DNA of 9,750 nt, from contig JAVBPG010000054.1 of the NCBI GenBank assembly GCA_031549685.1, forward strand, positions 1-9,750. The letters are read 5' to 3'. This DNA is from JAITMY01 sp031549685 (lineage in GTDB: Bacteria > Bacteroidota > Bacteroidia > Bacteroidales > UBA932). A program made the position numbers and the translations under genes. The notes under the pieces were generated by a model. That model was not told where the DNA came from and did no database searches. It saw nothing but the letters and a program-made list of their open reading frames with translations. Of the stretch, positions 6,553 to 9,750 are shown piece by piece (the stretch's first letter is position 1; every line of letters begins with the position of its first letter).

Positions 6553-6809
6553 GTATTATAACGGATATACTGCTTGTTATTGAGCAAATATCAGCTTATA
6601 AACCTTTTTGTCAAAATTATCCCTGTTAATTTCCAACCAGCTTGTTAATGCTTTTAAAGAATATAGGATACGGTTCGGCAGAACTTTCGAGCAAGCTCGA
6701 CGCTCTGCACTTACCCTTCACTATATTTTTAGAAATTACCCACCACCCCACTTCGACCGGCTCAGCCCGGCACCGCGCAAGGCATTTACCTCTTCATCCT
6801 TTTATCTTT
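6553..6809. other. Intergenic stretch with a possible gene remnant and simple repeats
   Basis: No intact gene is visible. On the minus strand about 6717-6581 reads a short protein-like tail, including SLKALTSWLEINRDNFDKK and VYKLIFAQ-stop, which I cannot assign to a family. It lies in the same frame as the KYYSSIG tail of repeat R2, with further stops between. Around 6749-6775 a CTTCGACCGGCTCAG fragment resembles a common dispersed repeat. Next to the GH105 stop (6791-6812) the minus strand shows AGATAAAAAGATAAAAGGAT simple repeats. No terminator for the GH105 gene is evident. Confidence 0.4.
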
Positions 6810-8168
6810 TTATCTCTTCTTTTTCATCTCCTCATACTCCAGCGAAGCCAGAATAAACGTTCCGATGGCTTTTCCTTCGTTCTCGACAATGGTAACATCC
6901 TTACCGCAGAGGTAGTAGTTTACGGTTCCCGTGCGCGAAGGATTTTTGGCCGGGCCCAAGCCTGCCGAGGCGCAGGTTTGCACAATATCCAGCCGGCCGT
7001 CATGCTCGCGGATAAACGTTTTGAGCAAGCCCTGATACGCTTTTTCAGCCACCGGTAAATACTCTTTTTTGTCGAGCAAACCCAGCCTGATACCCTTTAG
7101 GTAGGCGTAGGTAAAAATGGACGAGGCGGATGCCTCTAAATAGTTGGGAGCGGTTCCCACATTGTAAACCTTACCGGCTACGGTATCACCTTTGCCGTCG
7201 GCCGCGGTGGTGGCGCCGTACTGCAGCAGCTGGTACCACACGCCCGACTCGGGATCCTGCCAGCGCTTCAGGCCTGCCGCCACCTGCTGCAAAATATTTA
7301 CAACAGCGCCATAATCCTTATGCTCCTTGGGCATGTACTCCAGCACATCCACCAGCGCGGCGAAGTACCAGCCCATGCCGCGCGCCCAAAACTCTTTACT
7401 GCATCCTAAGAAAGGTTCTTTTTGGTTAGCCCAAAACGAGTTGGCATTGGCCGGAGTGGCCGACCAGGCGTGGTAGTTCAGTTGTCTATCGGGGTTGTAG
7501 GTGTAGCCATGAATGGTCTTAAACTGCAAGGCAATATCATCCCAACTCTGCCGGTTGTCCTCCGCATTTGCAGCGCCGAACGCATGCTGCCACTGGGCGT
7601 AAACGGGCGAGCCCATGTACAGGCCATCCAGCCACATTTGGTTGGGATAGGTGGCCTTGTGGAAAAATCCTCCGGCGCCGGGTAAGCCCTCGGCAATGCG
7701 CGAGTGGTCGTACTTGAGCTTTTGGCGAATTACCGTCGCGGCTGTTTTGTAGCGCTCCGCGTCCTTGGTATTTCCTCGCTTCATCTCTTCTTTATAAAGA
7801 GCAAAATATATGTTTCCGGCAGGCAAATCATCTATATTGCTGGGGCGGAGGGCAGGGTTCCCCTCTTCGCTCAAAATAACCGTTCCGTCCTCGTTGGTGG
7901 CCTTATCGGCGTAAGCTTTTACGGCATCGTAGTACTCCGTTTTTCCGGGGTACATTATCCACGCCTTGAGCACGGCGTTGGCCACCAGCCCGGAAACGTA
8001 GTCCCAGCCCGAGGTAGCCAAATCTTTTTTGTAGTGGCGGTTGCAGTAGAAGTCCACCAGGCCGTGCGCCTCCACCATTTTTTGCGAATACTTCACGCCC
8101 TCCTTTGGCTTGCCCGAGCAAGTAGTCAGCGTAAAAAAAGAAAGGGCTAATAAAAGGTAGATTCTCAT
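6810..8168 (-). CDS. Lipoprotein glycoside hydrolase, GH105/GH88 type (unsaturated rhamnogalacturonyl hydrolase)
   Basis: A 452-aa secreted lipoprotein with signal peptide MRIYLLLALSFFTLTTC and lipobox LTTC (Cys17). The (alpha/alpha)6-barrel family motifs are visible: WDYVSGLVANAVLKAW (55-70), NIDDLPAGN (111-119), QMWLDGLYMG (177-186, D181 the likely catalytic acid), FWARGMGWYFAALVDVL (260-276), NYLEASASSIFTYAYLKG (342-359) and EGKAIGTFILASLEY (431-445). Family members remove the unsaturated uronic residue left by pectate or rhamnogalacturonan lyases; linkage specificity is not readable here. The frame is open to an ATG at 8225, but the promoter at 8191-8198 and the signal peptide both select 8168. 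The gene stands alone, without SusC/SusD or lyase partners in the window. Confidence 0.87.
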   Translation of the reverse strand: MRIYLLLALSFFTLTTCSGKPKEGVKYSQKMVEAHGLVDFYCNRHYKKDLATSGWDYVSGLVANAVLKAWIMYPGKTEYYDAVKAYADKATNEDGTVILSEEGNPALRPSNIDDLPAGNIYFALYKEEMKRGNTKDAERYKTAATVIRQKLKYDHSRIAEGLPGAGGFFHKATYPNQMWLDGLYMGSPVYAQWQHAFGAANAEDNRQSWDDIALQFKTIHGYTYNPDRQLNYHAWSATPANANSFWANQKEPFLGCSKEFWARGMGWYFAALVDVLEYMPKEHKDYGAVVNILQQVAAGLKRWQDPESGVWYQLLQYGATTAADGKGDTVAGKVYNVGTAPNYLEASASSIFTYAYLKGIRLGLLDKKEYLPVAEKAYQGLLKTFIREHDGRLDIVQTCASAGLGPAKNPSRTGTVNYYLCGKDVTIVENEGKAIGTFILASLEYEEMKKKR

Positions 8169-8190
8169 AATTTTATAGCAGTTATTTTTG

Positions 8191-8198
8191 CAAATATA
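8191..8198 (-). promoter_or_regulatory. Promoter -7 element (TATATTTG) of the GH105 gene
   Basis: Read on the minus strand this is an exact TAnnTTTG match, 22 bases before the start codon at 8168, the same spacing as the AAA gene's promoter. It lies downstream of the alternative ATG at 8225 and so rules that start out if it is used. Confidence 0.6.
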
Positions 8199-8265
8199 TA
8201 AATTCAGCATAGGAAAACCTAACATTCACCTCAATTGTAATACAACGATTGGCTTAGCCGTTAAG

Positions 8266-8298
8266 TAAAAAAGAAAAGCCGAATTTGTAATTCGGCTT
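8266..8298 (-). terminator. Intrinsic terminator, minus strand
   Basis: AAGCCGAATT (8276-8285) pairs perfectly with AATTCGGCTT (8289-8298) across a 3-base loop. On the minus strand it is followed by TTCTTTTTTA, a good T-tract. On the plus strand no T-tract follows, so it acts on transcripts coming from the OmpA-family gene. It sits 341 bases past that gene's stop, with a MITE-like element between. Confidence 0.75.
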
Positions 8299-8332
8299 AA
8301 CATGAAGGCACAGAAAAACATTATACAACTCA

Positions 8333-8608
8333 GAAACTGTTTAAATTTATCATAACAGTTTGATTATTGGTGTTCTTACATTTGTCATCCTGAGCGAAGC
8401 GAAGGATCTCGTGTTGTGCCAAAATATCATCATAGTGCGAACTTGAGATTCTTCGCTTCGCTCAGAATGACAACCTCACAACTTAATTTGGAATTGGTAA
8501 ATTTTGGTAGAGATAAATTTAAAAAATACAGACAATCAGTTAAATAAAACATTACTATCTATACTTTTTTAGCAATTCCCTTAATTTTTATAGAATTTAA
8601 ACAGCTTC
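8333..8608. mobile_element. 276-bp MITE-like element with a shared hairpin core
   Basis: The ends GAAACTGTTTAAATT and (inverted) GAAGCTGTTTAAATT differ at one base, and TCA flanks both sides (8330-8332, 8609-8611). The core hairpin (8384-8472) has the same CCTGAGCGAAGCGAAGGATCTC-type arms as the 180-bp elements. Its loop contains GTGCGAACTT, the reverse complement of AAGTTCGCAC in their loop. There is no coding capacity. The shared core with different ends suggests a composite or nested origin. Confidence 0.6.
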
Positions 8609-8613
8609 TCAAT

Positions 8614-8637
8614 GTATCTTGTAACTCGTATCTTGTA
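8614..8637. repeat. Short direct repeat after the OmpA-family stop codon
   Basis: GTATCTTGTA occurs twice (8614-8623 and 8628-8637), separated by ACTC. It ends three bases before the gene's stop codon on the minus strand, like the simple repeats found next to the other genes here. Confidence 0.7.
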
Positions 8638-8639
8638 CC

Positions 8640-9750
8640 CTACTCAATAACCTTTATTTCCGTTCTCCTATTCTTTGCCCTTCCTTCCTCGGTGCTGTTG
8701 TCGGCAATGGGCTGGTCAAAGCCGTAGCCCACGGCGGTAAGGCGGTTAGGGTCGATACCTTTTTTTACCAAATGATCAACAACAGATTCTGCGCGGGCTT
8801 CCGATACCTTTTTGTTGCCGGCAGCCGAGCCCACATTATCGGTGTGGCCCGACACCTCCAAGCGAATAGCAGGATTTTCATTCAGCAGCTTGGCAATGTT
8901 TTCCAGCTCCGTTTCGGACTCCTTGGAAATGTTGGTTTTGTTGGGTTCGTAGAACGTGTTTTTCAGCTCCATTTTAGCGCCTTTTTCCACCTTTTCGAGC
9001 TGCATGTCGAGGGTAATATTTTGCTCCGCAGCATTGCCGCTAAGGTCGATATTTTGCGAGCCAAACAGGTAACCGTCTTTCATTACCGCCACACCGTAAT
9101 CGGCACCTTTTTTAAGGTCGAAGCTGTAAGCGCCTGTTTGCGGATTGGTTTGTACGGTTTGCTCCGCTTCGCCGGTAGTGTTGTTGGTAATTTCGATAGC
9201 AGCGGCAACAGGCTGTCCGTCTTTTTGGTCTTTTACCACGCCTACAACATGCACGGTGTTGGCCTTGTTGATAGAATCCTGCACGGCTTGGGCGCGCGCG
9301 GCGGCGATGGAGTCTTGGCGCGATTTTTCTAAGGCGGCAAGGTGCTGCGCATTGCTAATGGAATCTTGACGCGATTTTTCGGCGGCGGCCAGCTGCTGCT
9401 CTTTTGCCAGGCGGGCGGCCTCAGCAGCTTGGGCCTGCTGACGCGCCTTTTCGACCTTGCGCTCACGCATGGCTTTAAAGTCAACGTTGATAGCGTAGCG
9501 CACCATTACGCCCAATGCCATGGCGTTGATTTTGTCAGAAGTAATGGAGCTGTGGATAGGCTGAGCGGGGTTGGCGGCGTTGTAGCTTACCACGGGGGCT
9601 TTTTCCGCGGAAGCGATACTATTCAACCCGTAATCGAAATAAATGCCGGTGTACAGGCGCCGGTTGTTTGCAAAGCTCCACTCGTAGCCGGCTTCGAGGG
9701 CAAGGGAAACGTTGAACTTGAGGTCTAAGGTGCCGCCGGCGCTTTGGTTA
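8640..9750 (-). CDS. OmpA-family outer-membrane protein, N-terminus outside the window
   Basis: The last 369 residues are present; the frame stays open to the window edge. An apparent TTG start at 9626 should be ignored, because the upstream codons read good beta-barrel strands (LKFNVSLALEAGYEWSF, RLYTGIYFDYG). In order: end of an outer-membrane barrel (1 to about 90, last strand ALGVMVRYAINV); a charged helical, probably coiled-coil linker (91-165) with EKSRQDSI repeated at 124-131 and 141-148; a carboxypeptidase-regulatory-like beta domain (about 166-240); and a C-terminal OmpA peptidoglycan-binding domain (about 262-369) with GHTDNVG (301-307), SEARAESVVDHL (316-327) and KNRRTEIKV (359-367). 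It should tether the outer membrane to the cell wall. Its promoter is not in the window; a terminator lies at 8266-8298. Confidence 0.9.
   Translation of the reverse strand, partial: NQSAGGTLDLKFNVSLALEAGYEWSFANNRRLYTGIYFDYGLNSIASAEKAPVVSYNAANPAQPIHSSITSDKINAMALGVMVRYAINVDFKAMRERKVEKARQQAQAAEAARLAKEQQLAAAEKSRQDSISNAQHLAALEKSRQDSIAAARAQAVQDSINKANTVHVVGVVKDQKDGQPVAAAIEITNNTTGEAEQTVQTNPQTGAYSFDLKKGADYGVAVMKDGYLFGSQNIDLSGNAAEQNITLDMQLEKVEKGAKMELKNTFYEPNKTNISKESETELENIAKLLNENPAIRLEVSGHTDNVGSAAGNKKVSEARAESVVDHLVKKGIDPNRLTAVGYGFDQPIADNSTEEGRAKNRRTEIKVIE

Noticed and set aside
6432..7058. Plus-strand frames across the repeat region and the GH105 3' end
   Set aside because: They run across element ends, direct repeat R2 and the antisense of the GH105 gene, with no recognisable domain.
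8169..8225. Longer N-terminus of the GH105 protein
   Set aside because: It would put residues before an obvious lipoprotein signal peptide and place the start upstream of the likely promoter.
8772..9332. 186-codon plus-strand frame opposite the OmpA-family gene
   Set aside because: It is fully antisense to a well-supported gene and lacks any motif.
9626..9628. Start codon of the OmpA-family gene at 9626
   Set aside because: The codon is TTG and the frame continues upstream with barrel-like strands to the window edge.

Overview
The window looks like chromosomal DNA from a member of the Bacteroidota, most likely a Bacteroidales-type gut or environmental anaerobe. Three things suggest this. 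Promoters match the Bacteroidota -7 motif TAnnTTTG with almost no leader. The OmpA-family protein joins a carboxypeptidase-like regulatory domain to an OmpA C-terminal domain. A lipoprotein family-105 glycoside hydrolase and a receiver/PPDK-type fusion protein are also present. I cannot name the genus.

Left part (1-4626): an intergenic stretch carries a 180-bp MITE-like element with an apparent 8-bp target duplication. A cluster of palindromes and a TATATTTG promoter follow, and then a 398-aa AAA ATPase of the AAA_14/DUF4143 type. Its stop codon lies inside an intrinsic terminator. A new TAnnTTTG promoter in the 43-bp gap drives a 991-aa protein with two N-terminal receiver-like domains and a PPDK-N/PEP-synthase-type ATP-binding domain, but no recognisable phosphohistidine domain.

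Middle part (4627-6809): a repeat-rich accessory island. It holds tandem GGCAGTAGCAGTAG repeats, a hairpin repeat, two copies of a ~93-bp direct repeat (4932 and 6460), one KilA-N domain gene on the minus strand, a second copy of the 180-bp MITE, and a 287-bp multi-hairpin element with 26-bp terminal repeats. Possible protein-coding remnants lie beside the direct repeats.

Right part (6810-9750): both genes are on the minus strand. A lipoprotein GH105-type unsaturated rhamnogalacturonyl hydrolase has a clear promoter that fixes its start at 8168. An OmpA-family outer-membrane protein is cut by the window edge. Between them lie an intrinsic terminator and a 276-bp MITE-like element, which carries the same hairpin core as the 180-bp elements between unrelated ends.

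The genes do not form an obvious single pathway. The AAA, receiver-PPDK, GH105 and OmpA genes each appear to be separate transcription units. The most distinctive content is the set of small non-autonomous palindromic elements in nearly every intergenic space, and the unusual receiver-PPDK fusion.
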